Assembly: GCA_945905835.1 (NCBI GenBank)
Contig: CAMDQJ010000010.1
Coordinates: 1 to 53,244, forward strand
Direction of reading: 5' to 3'
Source: Asaia bogorensis
Lineage (GTDB): Bacteria; Pseudomonadota; Alphaproteobacteria; Reyranellales; Reyranellaceae
DNA length: 53,244 nucleotides
Shown: piece by piece, positions 8,556-17,074 of the stretch
How the letters are laid out: each line of letters opens with the position of its first letter
How positions within the stretch are numbered: position 1 is the first letter of the stretch
The notes under the pieces: model-generated
Seen by the model: the letters and a program-made list of their open reading frames with translations, nothing else
Database searches by the model: none
What the model was told of the DNA's origin: nothing
Made by a program: the position numbers and the translations under genes

Positions 8556-9633
8556 AATCTCTCCCTTCGCGGCCGATTGGGATCGCCGCGAATTCGTGCC
8601 GGTCGACACGCTGGCCAGGATGGGCGCACTCGGGCTGATGGGCGTCTGCGTGCCTGCGGCATGGGACGGCGCCGGCGCCGATTTCGTCTCCTACGCTTCA
8701 GCCATGGAGGAGATCGCCTATGGCGACGCCGGCATCGCCAACATGATGGCGGCGACCAACTTCCCCTACAACGCCGCGGTGCTCGCGCACGGCACCGACG
8801 CGCAGAAGGAAAAATTCCTGCGCCCGGCCGCGGCGGGACGCGAGCTCGCGGCTTTCCTGCTGAGCGAGCCGCAGGTCGGCTCCGATGCCGCCAACCTACA
8901 GACGCGAGCCGTGCGCTCGGGCGACCGCTACATCATCGATGGTGCCAAGAATTTCATCACCTCAGGCCAGACGGCAAAGCTCGCGATGATCTTCGCCGTC
9001 ACCGATCCCGCCGCCGGCAAGAACGGCATCTCCTGCTTCCTCGCGCGCACCGACTCTCCCGGCTATCGTGTGGCCCGCCTCGAGAAGAAGCTCGGTCACC
9101 GGACCTGCGACACCTGTCAGATCGTCTTGGACAAGCTCGAGGTTCCCGCCGCGGACATGCTGGGCGCACCCGGTACGGGCCTCCGGGTCGCTCTGTCCTC
9201 GCTCGACAGCGGACGCATCGGAGTTGCGGCGCAGTCGGTGGGCGTCGCACGGGCCGCCTTCGATGCCGCACTCGCCTATGCGCGCGTGCGCGTGACCTTC
9301 GGCAAGCCGCTGATCGAGCACCAGGCCATCGCCTTCCAGCTCGCCGACATGTCGACAAGGATCGAGGCTGCTCGGCAGCTCTATCTCCATGCCGCCCTTC
9401 TAAAGGATCTCGGCCGCGCCTCGCCCAAGGAGGCGTCGATGGCCAAGCTGTTCGCGTCGGAAATGGCCGAGGAGGTCACATCAGCCGCGATCCAGATCCA
9501 CGGCGGCTACGGCTTCCTCAACGACTATCCGGTCGAGAAATATTATCGCGACATGCGCGTCTTCCAGATCTACGACGGCCCGAGCGAGATCCAAAAAATG
9601 CTCATCGCCCGCGAACTCGCCAAAGGCATTTGA
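8494..9633 (+). CDS. Acyl-CoA dehydrogenase
   Basis: FAD-dependent acyl-CoA dehydrogenase, 379 aa, full family length. Recognisable are the helical N-terminal domain (QTAIRDMARDFARHEISPFA), the beta domain (AFLLSEPQVGSDAANLQTRA and DGAKNFITSGQTAKL) and the C-terminal helical domain (DSGRIGVAAQSVGVARAAFDAAL; YPVEKYYRDMRVFQIYDGPSEIQ). In the usual catalytic-loop motif YEGTxE the first Glu is Asp here (YDGPSE), so the catalytic base may be Asp or lie elsewhere, as in isovaleryl-CoA and long-chain enzymes. ATG 8494 is preferred over GTG 8485 because homologues start MLLNxxQ. The truncated thiolase overlaps its 5' end. Confidence 0.9.
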   Translation: MLLNDQQTAIRDMARDFARHEISPFAADWDRREFVPVDTLARMGALGLMGVCVPAAWDGAGADFVSYASAMEEIAYGDAGIANMMAATNFPYNAAVLAHGTDAQKEKFLRPAAAGRELAAFLLSEPQVGSDAANLQTRAVRSGDRYIIDGAKNFITSGQTAKLAMIFAVTDPAAGKNGISCFLARTDSPGYRVARLEKKLGHRTCDTCQIVLDKLEVPAADMLGAPGTGLRVALSSLDSGRIGVAAQSVGVARAAFDAALAYARVRVTFGKPLIEHQAIAFQLADMSTRIEAARQLYLHAALLKDLGRASPKEASMAKLFASEMAEEVTSAAIQIHGGYGFLNDYPVEKYYRDMRVFQIYDGPSEIQKMLIARELAKGI

Positions 9634-9656
9634 TCGGCATCGAGACGGGAAGAAAT

Positions 9657-9731
<75 letters not shown>

Positions 9732-9806
9732 GCTCCGTTCCGGCCGGGTAGTACGCCGGAAGCCGGGGTTGATAAGGCTTTTCGGCCTTGTTGGCAAGGC
9801 CTCCCA

Positions 9807-9822
9807 AGCCGACGTGTCGGCT
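9807..9822 (-). terminator. Hairpin just after the rfbA stop
   Basis: AGCCGA (9807-9812), loop CGTG, TCGGCT (9817-9822), two bases beyond the rfbA stop codon on the minus strand. There is no strong U-run, so it may be a weak terminator or an mRNA 3' end stabiliser. Confidence 0.35.
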
Positions 9823-9823
9823 C

Positions 9824-10690
9824 TTACCCCCGCGCCAGAAGACGCTGCAAATACTTGCCGTATTCGCTGTCGCCGATCGGCGCGATCAGCTTTTCGAAGG
9901 TGCCGTCGTCGATATAGCCCATGCGCCAGGAGACCTCCTCGGGGCTGCCGATCTGCAGCCCCTGGCGGTCTTCGATGGTCTCGACGAACTGGGCGGCGCG
10001 CAGCAGGCTCGACGGCGTGCCGGTGTCGAGCCAGGCGTAGCCGCGGCCCAGGCGCTCGACGTTCAGCCGGCCCTCCTTGAGGTAGTGGGCGTTGATGTCG
10101 GTGATCTCGAGCTCGCCGCGCGCCGAGCGTGGCATGCCGGAAGCGACCTCGCAGACGTTCGATTCGTAGAAATAGAGTCCGGTAACCGCCCAGTTCGACT
10201 TGGGCTGCTTGGGCTTCTCGACGATGCTGATCGGCTGGTCCTTGTCATCGAACTCGACGACACCGTAGGCCGAGGGATCGGACACCCAGTAGGCGTAGAT
10301 CGTGGCATTGGTCGCCGCGGCGCCGCGCTCGACCATGGCGCGCAGTGAATCGCCGTAGAACAGATTGTCGCCGAGGATCAACCCGACGCGGCTGTTGCCG
10401 ATGAAGGTACGGCCGATCAGGAACACCTCGGCGATGCCGCCGGGCTTGGCCTGCAGGGCATAGTTGATATCGAGGCCCCACTGGTGGCCGTCGCCGAACA
10501 GGCGGTGATAGGACTCTATATCGTGCGGATTGACGACGAGGAGAATGTCGCGGCAGCCCGACAACATCAGCGTGGTCAACGGGTAGTAGACCATCGGCTT
10601 GTTGTAGACCGGGAGCAGCTGCTTGTTCGCCGCCCGGGTCATCGGGTAAAGCCGCGTGCCGCTGCCACCCGCCAGTACGATGCCCTTCAT
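9824..10690 (-). CDS. rfbA: Glucose-1-phosphate thymidylyltransferase
   Basis: Makes dTDP-glucose from dTTP and glucose 1-phosphate, the first step to dTDP-L-rhamnose for surface polysaccharide. The 288-residue protein has the nucleotidyltransferase signature MKGIVLAGGSGTRLYPMT, QLLPVYNKPMVYYPL, GLILGDNLFYG, the sugar-binding EKPKQPKSNWAVTGLYFY and the RfbA-type tail AWLDTGTPSSLLRAAQFVE. ATG 10690 is preferred over an upstream in-frame start at 10714 because it has GGCGGAG in front and matches the family start. No rfbB, rfbC or rfbD is nearby, so the rhamnose genes must lie elsewhere. It is divergent from the ProX-like gene. Confidence 0.95.
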   Translation of the reverse strand: MKGIVLAGGSGTRLYPMTRAANKQLLPVYNKPMVYYPLTTLMLSGCRDILLVVNPHDIESYHRLFGDGHQWGLDINYALQAKPGGIAEVFLIGRTFIGNSRVGLILGDNLFYGDSLRAMVERGAAATNATIYAYWVSDPSAYGVVEFDDKDQPISIVEKPKQPKSNWAVTGLYFYESNVCEVASGMPRSARGELEITDINAHYLKEGRLNVERLGRGYAWLDTGTPSSLLRAAQFVETIEDRQGLQIGSPEEVSWRMGYIDDGTFEKLIAPIGDSEYGKYLQRLLARG

Positions 10691-10747
10691 CACTCCGCCT
10701 TTTGCCAATCTCACTTGCGCTGCAACGGGTTAAGATACACTGGTCCC

Positions 10748-11239
10748 ATGCTCAGTTCCCAACAATTATTCGCCCGCCTCGACTCGCTTAGCATCGCGCA
10801 TCGCACGGTCGAGCATCCGCCTGTGTTCACGGTCGATGAAGCAAAGGCGTTACGCGGCGAATTGCCGGGCGCACACATCAAGAATCTTTTCTTACGCAAC
10901 AAGAAGGAAGAGATGTGGCTTGTCGTAGCGCTTGAAGACCGCGCGATCGATCTCAAGCGTCTGGGCGAGGTTCTGGGCGCCGGCCGACTCTCCTTCGGCA
11001 GCGCCGAACGACTGAAGCGCCACCTCGACGTCGAGCCGGGCTCGGTGACGCCGCTGGCGCTCGCCAACGATGAAGCGCACGTCGTGCGGCTGGCGCTCGA
11101 TCGCGACGTTGCGGGCGAAGGTCCCGTGAACGCCCATCCCCTGGTCAACACCATGACCACAGCGCTTTCGGGCCCCGATCTGCTGCGCTTCTTCGCCGCC
11201 ACCGGCCACCAACCGCGCTGGCTGGACTTTCCTCTGTAG
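10748..11239 (+). CDS. ProX/YbaK-type aminoacyl-tRNA deacylase
   Basis: Free-standing trans-editing enzyme of the INS/YbaK-ProX superfamily, which hydrolyses mischarged tRNA (typically Ala-tRNA-Pro). 163 aa. Visible motifs: FTVDEAKALRGELPGAHIKNLFLRNKKEE with the substrate-loop lysine, LVVALEDRAIDLKRLGEVLGAGRLSFGS, PGSVTPLAL and NAHPLVNTMTTALS. Length and motif order fit ProX rather than the shorter YbaK. The stop codon at 11237-11239 abuts the Zur-box-like palindrome that controls the next gene, so that promoter must lie inside this coding region. Confidence 0.88.
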   Translation: MLSSQQLFARLDSLSIAHRTVEHPPVFTVDEAKALRGELPGAHIKNLFLRNKKEEMWLVVALEDRAIDLKRLGEVLGAGRLSFGSAERLKRHLDVEPGSVTPLALANDEAHVVRLALDRDVAGEGPVNAHPLVNTMTTALSGPDLLRFFAATGHQPRWLDFPL

Positions 11240-11254
11240 TGTTATATTATAACA
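11240..11254 (+). promoter_or_regulatory. Zur-box-like operator
   Basis: TGTTATATTATAACA is a perfect 7-1-7 inverted repeat. It matches the core of the published Zur operator consensus in proteobacteria (TGTTATAnTATAACA). It lies three bases before the ATG of a zinc-type substrate-binding protein gene, so a Zn-loaded Zur bound here would block initiation. Confidence 0.75.
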
Positions 11255-11257
11255 ATT

Positions 11258-12142
11258 ATGCGAAGGACATTTCTGACGCTGCTGGCGATGCTGGCCATCG
11301 TCGGCCCGGCGTCAGCCGAAGGCCGCATCAAGGTCGTCGCGACCTTCTCGATTCTCGGCGACCTCGTTGCCCAGGTCGGCGGCGATCGCATCGATCTCAC
11401 GACTCTGGTCGGGCCGGACGCCGATGCACACACCTACCAGGCCAAGCCGTCGGATGCGCGCGCGGTCGCCGCCGCGCAGGCGATGGTGAGCAACGGTCTC
11501 GGCTACGAAGGTTGGGCCGACCGGCTCGCTGCGGCGGCGCCGTTGAAAGGCCGCCACATCGTAGCCTCGACCGGCGTCACGCCGCTCGACAGCACCCGGG
11601 ACAGACAGGCGCATGCCGATCCGCATTGCTGGCAGGATGTCGCGTGCGTGCGCCGCTACGTCGCCAACATCGCGAGCGCGCTGATCGACATCGATGCGGC
11701 GAACGCCGCGCACTATCGCGCCCGCGCCGCCGACTACGACAAGCGTCTCGGCGTGCTCGACGACTGGATCAAGGCGGAAGTTGCCAGGGTCCCTGCGGAC
11801 CGGCGCAAGGTCATCTCGGGCCACGACGCCTTCGGCTATTTTGGCCGGGCCTATGGTGTGCAGTTCCTCTCGCCGCGCGGCTACAACACCGAGAACGAAC
11901 CGACGGCGCGCGACATGGCGGTGCTGATCCGGCTGGTGCGCGAACAGAAGATCAAGGCACTGTTCGTCGAGAACATGACCAACCCCGGCCTGGTCGAGCA
12001 GGTCGCCCGCGATTCCGGCGGCGTGGTCGGCCCGCAGCTCTACAGCGACGCCTTGTCGAACGCTGGCGGCCCGGCCACGACCTACGAAGCGATGATGCGC
12101 CACAATGTCGGCGCGCTGGTCGCGGGGATGCTGAAGAACTGA
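11258..12142 (+). CDS. Zinc ABC transporter substrate-binding protein (ZnuA/TroA-like)
   Basis: Periplasmic metal-binding lipoprotein-type protein of cluster A-I, 294 aa, with a signal peptide (MRRTFLTLLAMLAIVGPASA). Predicted metal ligands match TroA/ZnuA spacing: H58 (DADAHTYQ), H123 (ADPHCWQD), H189 (SGHDAFGYF) and D264 (LYSDALS). It lacks the His-rich loop of classical ZnuA. The Zur-box-like palindrome directly upstream supports zinc. No permease or ATPase gene is adjacent: folD follows on the opposite strand with the two stop codons touching. It must therefore serve a transporter encoded elsewhere or act alone. Confidence 0.88.
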   Translation: MRRTFLTLLAMLAIVGPASAEGRIKVVATFSILGDLVAQVGGDRIDLTTLVGPDADAHTYQAKPSDARAVAAAQAMVSNGLGYEGWADRLAAAAPLKGRHIVASTGVTPLDSTRDRQAHADPHCWQDVACVRRYVANIASALIDIDAANAAHYRARAADYDKRLGVLDDWIKAEVARVPADRRKVISGHDAFGYFGRAYGVQFLSPRGYNTENEPTARDMAVLIRLVREQKIKALFVENMTNPGLVEQVARDSGGVVGPQLYSDALSNAGGPATTYEAMMRHNVGALVAGMLKN

Positions 12143-13045
12143 CTAGAGCGCGGTGAACGGCAATCCGGCGGTGCGCAACGCCGACTGCAGGGTGTTGTAG
12201 AGCAGACAAGCCACCGTCATCGGCCCGACACCGCCCGGGACCGGCGTGATGCGGCCGGCCACCGCTCGCACCTCGGCGAAGGCCACGTCGCCCACCAGCC
12301 TGGTCTTGCCGTCGGGCAATGGCTGGCGGTTGATGCCGACATCGATCACCGTGGCGCCGGGTTTGATCCAGTCGCCGCGTACGAATTCCGGCCGGCCGAT
12401 CGCCACCACGAGTATGTCCGCTTCCCGGCAGAGGGCGGGCAGATCGCGCGTGCGCGAATGGGCGATCGTGACCGTGCAATCGGCGCGCAGCAGCAGCTGC
12501 GCCACCGGACGGCCGACCAGCGTCGAGCGGCCGATCACCACGGCATGCAGGCCGGCCAGCGAGCCCAGCGCATGCTCGAGCAGCATGGCGACGCCGAGCG
12601 GCGTGCAGGGCACGGGAAAGTCGAGTGGCGCACCGGCGGAGGCCGAGCCCAAACGGCCGACGTTGATGGGATGAAAGCCGTCGACGTCCTTGGCCGGATC
12701 GACGGCGTTGAGCACGCGCGCGGTGTCGATGTGCCGGGGCAATGGCAATTGCACGAGAATGCCGTGCACCGCTGAGTCGGCGTTGAGCTGCGCGATGATC
12801 TGCAGCAGCTCTTCCTGCGTCGTCTCGGCAGGCAGGCGATGATCGAAGCTCGCCATGCCGGCGGCGACCGCCTCGCGGCCCTTGCTGCGGACATAGACTT
12901 CGCTCGCCGGGTCGGCGCCGACCAGCACGGTGGCGAGGCCGGGCTGGAGCCCGCCCTTGCCGACCGAGCCGGCGACACCCGCCGCCACCCGCGCGCGCAG
13001 GATTGCTGCATAGGCCTTGCCGTCGATCAGCTCGGCCTCAGGCAT
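12143..13045 (-). CDS. folD: Bifunctional methylenetetrahydrofolate dehydrogenase/cyclohydrolase
   Basis: Interconverts 5,10-methylene-, 5,10-methenyl- and 10-formyl-tetrahydrofolate in the cytoplasm. 300 aa. Clear FolD features: [14 protein letters not shown] (the YxxxK catalytic motif near residue 50), [39 protein letters not shown], the NADP motif [18 protein letters not shown] and the C-terminal [19 protein letters not shown]. Start ATG 13045 ([12 protein letters not shown]); the open frame continues upstream but that part is out of frame with the DUF167 gene. It overlaps the DUF167 stop by 8 nt and is the last gene of yggT-DUF167-folD. Confidence 0.96.
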   Translation of the reverse strand: MPEAELIDGKAYAAILRARVAAGVAGSVGKGGLQPGLATVLVGADPASEVYVRSKGREAVAAGMASFDHRLPAETTQEELLQIIAQLNADSAVHGILVQLPLPRHIDTARVLNAVDPAKDVDGFHPINVGRLGSASAGAPLDFPVPCTPLGVAMLLEHALGSLAGLHAVVIGRSTLVGRPVAQLLLRADCTVTIAHSRTRDLPALCREADILVVAIGRPEFVRGDWIKPGATVIDVGINRQPLPDGKTRLVGDVAFAEVRAVAGRITPVPGGVGPMTVACLLYNTLQSALRTAGLPFTAL

Positions 13046-13352
13046 TGTCGCGTACCCAGTCGGCAATACGGCCGGCGATAACGGTGGTATCGCCAGCGAC
13101 GGCGATGGTCTTGGTCCGCGAAGTCGTGCCCTTGACGATGGCGAAGGCCGACTTGGGCAGGCGCCAGGCTTTGGCCAGCACCGCGAACACCGCGTCGTTG
13201 GCCTTGCCGTCGACCGGCGGTGCCTTGACCGCCACGGTGAGCTGCCCACCGGCGGCGAGTTCGAGCTGCTCGTGTCGCGCCCGCGGCTTGACGCGCAGGT
13301 TCACGGTTACGCCGGTCGAGATGCGTTTCAGATTCGAGACGTGCGCCGCCAT
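13038..13352 (-). CDS. DUF167 (YggU) family protein
   Basis: Small cytoplasmic protein of unknown function, 104 aa, of the DUF167/UPF0235 family. Typical features are [18 protein letters not shown], the conserved [21 protein letters not shown] block and [18 protein letters not shown] 13352 is chosen over an upstream start at 13388, since the latter would overlap yggT. It begins 2 nt after the yggT stop and overlaps folD by 8 nt, so translation is likely coupled along the three genes. The yggT-yggU pairing is widespread in proteobacteria. Confidence 0.9.
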   Translation of the reverse strand: MAAHVSNLKRISTGVTVNLRVKPRARHEQLELAAGGQLTVAVKAPPVDGKANDAVFAVLAKAWRLPKSAFAIVKGTTSRTKTIAVAGDTTVIAGRIADWVRDNA

Positions 13353-13354
13353 TC

Positions 13355-13648
13355 TCAGTGCAGCAGTGCCGGCAAGACATACTCCCAAAGCAGGCTGCGC
13401 AGGAAGAACAGGCCGAGCAGGAGGATCACCGGCGAAATGTCGACGCCGCCAAGATTGGGCATGATCCTGCGGATCGGCCGCAGCGCCGGCTCGGTGACGC
13501 GGACGAGGAAGTCGACCACCATGCGGACGAACTGGTTACGCAGATTGGTGACGCCAAAGGCGACCAGCCAGCTCACGATCGCACTGGCGATCACGATCCA
13601 GGTGTAGATGTCGATCACCTTGTCGATCAGGATTGCAAGCGACTGCAT
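13355..13648 (-). CDS. YggT family integral membrane protein
   Basis: Inner-membrane protein of 97 aa with two YggT-type hydrophobic segments ([21 protein letters not shown] and [21 protein letters not shown]) around a loop containing the family motif [23 protein letters not shown]. Related proteins are linked to osmotic tolerance or to membrane-protein and cell-division complexes, but no role can be assigned here. It is first in the yggT-DUF167-folD operon. Confidence 0.92.
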   Translation of the reverse strand: MQSLAILIDKVIDIYTWIVIASAIVSWLVAFGVTNLRNQFVRMVVDFLVRVTEPALRPIRRIMPNLGGVDISPVILLLGLFFLRSLLWEYVLPALLH

Positions 13649-13741
13649 CGGCTCCCCATTCCCGCCGGCTCAAGCTCCGGGCCGCGGGCACCCTACCTGC
13701 GGCCGAATCCCGATCAAAGGGGGATTTCAGGCCCCGTGATT

Positions 13742-14365
13742 TCAAGTTCGCGAGAGGGCGAGGTCGACGGTGCCGAGCCGGATCGTGCGGGCCTGACTGA
13801 TGTCGCGCGGCCCGTGCTCGGGCAGCAGCCGGGCGCCATCGACAAAGGTGCCGCCCGGGCTGCCGAGATCCTCCAGCCCCAGCCGGGTGCCGGCGGTCAA
13901 AAGCCGGGCATGCGGACGGCCGATCGACGGATGGGGCAGGGAAAGCTCGGTCGGCCCGGCGGCAGGCGCGCCCGTGACGATATAGCCGCCGGAGGCGGGA
14001 TCGATGGCGAGCAGGACGCCCGGTCCGCTCAGTTGCCACAGACGGCGGTCGGCCAGCGCGGCTGCAGGGGCGGCCAAGGCAGGGGGCGCCACGGGAGGCG
14101 CGGCGCCGAGGGAAAAGGATATGTCGGCCGGCGCGGGCTCGTCGCGCGGCCAGCGCATGAAGGCGAAGACCCACAGCAGGATGAGCGGCACAAGCGAGCC
14201 GATGCCGGTCAGCGTCAGGAGCATGGAACCCAGTCCGACCCAGCCCGGGAATCCTGCCTTCTCGACGATGCGCCAGGCCATCCAGCCGGCAAAGGCCGCG
14301 CCAATCGTGGCGAAAAAACCGCCCAGCCCGAAGAAGCCCAGCAAGGCCGCGAGCTCGACTCCCAT
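13742..14365 (-). CDS. Membrane-anchored FHA-domain protein
   Basis: 207 aa. The N-terminus carries two membrane segments (LAALLGFFGLGGFFATIGAAF and SMLLTLTGIGSLVPLILLWVF). After a Pro/Ala-rich linker comes a C-terminal FHA-like fold with GRPHARLLTAG, LEDLGSPGGTFVDGARL and IRLGTVDLAL, the GR-(S)-H-N-G pattern that binds phosphothreonine in known FHA domains; the typical S/N positions are partly changed. No Ser/Thr kinase is present in the window. Start ATG 14365 lies 1 nt below the stop of the small membrane protein gene, so both are probably co-translated after ridA. Confidence 0.78.
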   Translation of the reverse strand: MGVELAALLGFFGLGGFFATIGAAFAGWMAWRIVEKAGFPGWVGLGSMLLTLTGIGSLVPLILLWVFAFMRWPRDEPAPADISFSLGAAPPVAPPALAAPAAALADRRLWQLSGPGVLLAIDPASGGYIVTGAPAAGPTELSLPHPSIGRPHARLLTAGTRLGLEDLGSPGGTFVDGARLLPEHGPRDISQARTIRLGTVDLALSRT

Positions 14366-14366
14366 G

Positions 14367-14621
14367 TCAGCCCACGCGCTTCTGGGCTTCGCCGGCCGGC
14401 CAGGAACTGAAGGCCAGCACCGCCATGACAATGAAGCCGCCGATCAGCGGCACGAGCAGGAACAGCGACAACGCGCCGGAAAAGCCGGCGCGGCCGCAGA
14501 TCCGCCAGGTCGGTATGATCATCAGCAGCGACAGCAGCAGGTGGACGGCGAGGAACAGGAACAGCGCCAGCGCGCCCAGCCCGAAGATCCAGCTCATGAC
14601 GAAGCTCGCGGGATCGCTCAT
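14367..14621 (-). CDS. Small membrane protein of unknown function
   Basis: 84 aa, with two or three hydrophobic segments (FVMSWIFGLGALALFLFLAV, LLLSLLMIIPTW, LSLFLLVPLIGGFIVMAVLAF). Its second half resembles the membrane part of the FHA protein that follows (IPTWRICGRAGFSGALSLFLLVPLIGG compared with RIVEKAGFPGWVGLGSMLLTLTGIGSLVPL), which suggests duplication or interaction. ATG 14621 begins 7 nt after the ridA stop. No known family recognised. Confidence 0.7.
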   Translation of the reverse strand: MSDPASFVMSWIFGLGALALFLFLAVHLLLSLLMIIPTWRICGRAGFSGALSLFLLVPLIGGFIVMAVLAFSSWPAGEAQKRVG

Positions 14622-14628
14622 GTCGCGG

Positions 14629-15021
14629 CTAAGCGAGCGCCACGAGCTCGATCTCGACCAGCACGTCGCGCGGCAGGCGCGCCACCTCGACGGTCGAGCG
14701 CGCCGGCGCATCGGCGCCGAAATATTCCGGCCGGCCGTAGACCTCGTTCATGGCCGCGAAGTCGTTCATGTTCTTGACGAACACCGTGGTCTTGACGGCG
14801 CGGCCGAGATCGCTGCCGGCCGCGCGCAGTACGGCGCGCAGGTTCTTCAGCACCTGGTGCGTCTGCTCGGCGACGCCGCCCGGCACGACATTGCCGGTCG
14901 CGGGATCGAGCGGGATCTGGCCGGCGCAAAAGACGAAGCCGTTGGCCACGATGGCCTGCGAATAGGGCCCGAGGGCCTTGGGCGCGTCGGCTGTCTGCAC
15001 CGCGCGTTTGTCGCTCGCCAT
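14629..15021 (-). CDS. RidA family (YjgF/YER057c/UK114) protein
   Basis: Reactive enamine/imine deaminase family, 130 aa, acting on intermediates released by PLP enzymes such as threonine dehydratase. Family features: ALGPYSQAIVANGFVFCAGQIPLDPATG near the N-terminus, QTHQVLKNLRAVLRAAGSDL, VKTTVFVKNMNDF and ARSTVEVARLPRDVLVEIELVA with the conserved Arg. ATG 15021. A Ser/Thr dehydratase gene lies at 33 kb, not adjacent. It leads a short run with the small membrane and FHA proteins. Confidence 0.93.
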   Translation of the reverse strand: MASDKRAVQTADAPKALGPYSQAIVANGFVFCAGQIPLDPATGNVVPGGVAEQTHQVLKNLRAVLRAAGSDLGRAVKTTVFVKNMNDFAAMNEVYGRPEYFGADAPARSTVEVARLPRDVLVEIELVALA

Positions 15022-15030
15022 TCATTCCTC

Positions 15031-15465
15031 CTAGGTACGGTCGCGATTGCCGCGGTTACGCGGCAGCTTGTAGATCTTGGCCGTGGGCTTCTCCGGATCG
15101 GGCGCCGGCAGGCCGGAATCGGCGGGCTCGGTCGGCTGGGCGGTGTCGGCGCCCGGCCAGTTCGTCGGCATCGGCGGCTGGCTGAGCGACGGGTCGAATG
15201 CCGGCGCAGGCGGCGGCGGCTCGCCGCCGGTGCGGACGTAGGTGTGTTCGATCAATCCGGCGTCATCGGGATGCGGCTCGAGCGGCACGTCGGTAACCCG
15301 CGTCGAGGAACCCGCGGTCGCCGTGACCTTGATATCGCGCCAGCGCTCCAGCGCGTTGCCGTAATCCGTATCGAAGGCCTGCTGCGCCACTTCCTTTTCC
15401 TTCTTGCCCTTGCTCGCACCAGATTGCCCCGCGACAGGCGCGTCGACCGCCAGGTCGGCCGCCAT
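15031..15465 (-). CDS. Hypothetical proline-rich protein
   Basis: About 144 aa, not assigned to any family. The N-terminal half is charged and probably folded (KGKKEKEVAQQAFDTDYGNALERWRDIKVTATAG). The middle is Pro-rich (GGEPPPPAPAFDPSLSQPP), and the tail ends in basic residues (KIYKLPRNRGNRDRT). No signal peptide or membrane segment. ATG 15465 is the first ATG; the frame stays open upstream (GSVADNLRR), so a non-ATG start is possible. The ridA gene follows 9 nt downstream, suggesting one transcript. Confidence 0.6.
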   Translation of the reverse strand: MAADLAVDAPVAGQSGASKGKKEKEVAQQAFDTDYGNALERWRDIKVTATAGSSTRVTDVPLEPHPDDAGLIEHTYVRTGGEPPPPAPAFDPSLSQPPMPTNWPGADTAQPTEPADSGLPAPDPEKPTAKIYKLPRNRGNRDRT

Positions 15466-15596
15466 GCGGCGCAGGTTGTCGGCGACAGAGCCTATTTTAA
15501 CACGTTGGTCTAGCCCGCGGCACCCGCGTTTGCTTGACACACCCCGACCCCATAACCACTATCTGCGCCTTCTTGGGGCCTTTGTCGGTGAAAAGT

Positions 15597-15672
15597 GGGG
15601 CTGTAGCTCAGCTGGGAGAGCGCCTCGTTCGCAATGAGGAGGTCAGGGGTTCGATCCCCCTCAGCTCCACCA
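15597..15672 (+). tRNA. tRNA-Ala (anticodon CGC)
   Basis: Acceptor GGGGCTG (15597-15603) pairs with CAGCTCC (15662-15668) with one G-T pair. D arm GCTCAGCTGGGAGAGC; anticodon arm CCTCG-TTCGCAA-TGAGG with anticodon CGC; T arm AGGGGTTCGATCCCCCT; discriminator A and encoded CCA at 15670-15672. No integrase or att-like repeat follows it. Confidence 0.96.
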
Positions 15673-15746
15673 ACCGACCCCTGCCTGGGTTGGGCCCCGA
15701 ACTTCACGTATCCTGCTGGTTCCTCGCCGACAGACACGGCAGGATT

Positions 15747-16415
15747 ATGGCGATGCGCAAAATCAGCAGACCCACCCCAGCCCAGCTCGGCCTGACGGCC
15801 GCCGAAGGCCACGAGCTGCGCGCGCTTAAAACACCGCAGCAGGTTCAGGAGTTCGTGATCGCGCTGCACGCCAACTTCGAGGAGGGCGGCGACTGCCTGC
15901 GCTCGGTCCGCGACGTGCTGAAGCATCGCAAGGCCCATTGCATCGAGGCCGCCTTCACCGCCGCCTGCGCGCTCTGGCTGCAGGGCGAGCCGCCGCTGAT
16001 CATGGACCTCGTGGCCCACAAGGACTCCGACCACGTGGTCGCGCTGTTCAGGCGCGACGGCTGCTGGGGCGCCATCTCCAAGAGCAATCACGTCTGGCTG
16101 CGCTGGCGCGACCCGGTCTATCGCTCGCCGCGCGAACTGGCGATGTCGTACCTGCACGAATACACCAACAAGCAGCGCAAGAGCCTGCGCACCTACTCGG
16201 TGCCGGTCGATCTGCGCCGCTTTCCGACCAATATGTGGATCACCAACGATGAGGATTGCTGGGAAGTCGGCGCGGCGCTTTGCGATGTGCGCCACTACCC
16301 GTTGATCTCGCCGGCGCAGGCGCGACGCCTCATGCCGCGCGATGCCACCGAGTTGCGCGCCGACGATCTCGTCCAATACGAAAGCGCGGACCGTCGTACC
16401 GCGCGGAAATACTGA
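15747..16415 (+). CDS. Transglutaminase-like hypothetical protein
   Basis: 222 aa, cytoplasmic. A Cys in [19 protein letters not shown], a downstream His in [21 protein letters not shown] and an Asp/Asn-containing segment ([26 protein letters not shown]) follow the order of a transglutaminase/papain-like Cys-His-Asp core. I recall similar alphaproteobacterial hypothetical proteins, but no activity is established, so the fold is a suggestion. Start ATG 15747 or ATG 15753; AGGA at 15741 suits the second slightly better. The frame upstream overlaps the tRNA and is not coding. The secreted protein gene starts 2 nt after its stop. Confidence 0.68.
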   Translation: MAMRKISRPTPAQLGLTAAEGHELRALKTPQQVQEFVIALHANFEEGGDCLRSVRDVLKHRKAHCIEAAFTAACALWLQGEPPLIMDLVAHKDSDHVVALFRRDGCWGAISKSNHVWLRWRDPVYRSPRELAMSYLHEYTNKQRKSLRTYSVPVDLRRFPTNMWITNDEDCWEVGAALCDVRHYPLISPAQARRLMPRDATELRADDLVQYESADRRTARKY

Positions 16416-16417
16416 CC

Positions 16418-17074
16418 ATGGTCCGAATAATTCTGATCGCCATGTTGCTCGCTCTCACCGGCGCCCCGGCGCGCGCGCAGATTCCCGCGGAGTGGCAGGG
16501 CGCCGCACAGGCGGTGATCGGCGAAATGGAGCGCGACCGTGCCCTGCCGGACAAACCATGGGGCCCCGAACTGACCCAAGGCTGGCAGCTGGCGCGCGCC
16601 TGGCGCCAGCACAACAACGGCAATATCGAGATCACGCTGGCCGAGTACCTGACCTTCACCGCGCTGTGCCGCCGGCCGGGCTGCGGCGGCAGCACGGTAG
16701 AGGGCCGCGGCTACATCGAGATGGCGCAACAGGTGCGCAACCTGCGCGCCCAGCACGGCACGCCGTACGCGCTGGCCGAGGCGGCGCACCAATGGCTCGC
16801 TGGCCTGGCCGACCCGAGCGGTGCCGCGGCAAAGAACGCCGCGCTGTGGGGCAAGGATCTCGACATGGCGGCGGCCGACTTCGCCCACGGCAATCTCTAT
16901 GCGCTGACGTGGCTGCTCGCCCGGACGCGGCCGACGCCCGCCGAACAGGCCGACACCTTCGCCCGCTTTGCGATCTTCGTGCAGGGCAAGGCGTGGATCG
17001 GCGCCCGCTGTCTCGATATATCCCGAATAGCGGCGGTGCTCGATGCGCCGCCCAAGGTCGAGGTGTGCAAATGA
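16418..17074 (+). CDS. Hypothetical secreted protein
   Basis: 218 aa with a clear Sec signal peptide ([20 protein letters not shown], cleavage after ARA), so probably periplasmic. The mature part is rich in Trp, Ala and His, has Cys pairs ([10 protein letters not shown] and the C-terminal GARCLDIS...VEVCK) that could form disulfides, and looks all-helical ([31 protein letters not shown]). No known family recognised. It starts 2 nt after the transglutaminase-like gene and overlaps the next start by 4 nt (ATGA), which points to a three-gene operon. Confidence 0.7.
   Translation: MVRIILIAMLLALTGAPARAQIPAEWQGAAQAVIGEMERDRALPDKPWGPELTQGWQLARAWRQHNNGNIEITLAEYLTFTALCRRPGCGGSTVEGRGYIEMAQQVRNLRAQHGTPYALAEAAHQWLAGLADPSGAAAKNAALWGKDLDMAAADFAHGNLYALTWLLARTRPTPAEQADTFARFAIFVQGKAWIGARCLDISRIAAVLDAPPKVEVCK

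Noticed and set aside
15597-15672. tRNA-Ala as an integration site for a mobile island
   Set aside because: No integrase and no repeat of the tRNA 3' end were seen downstream within the window.
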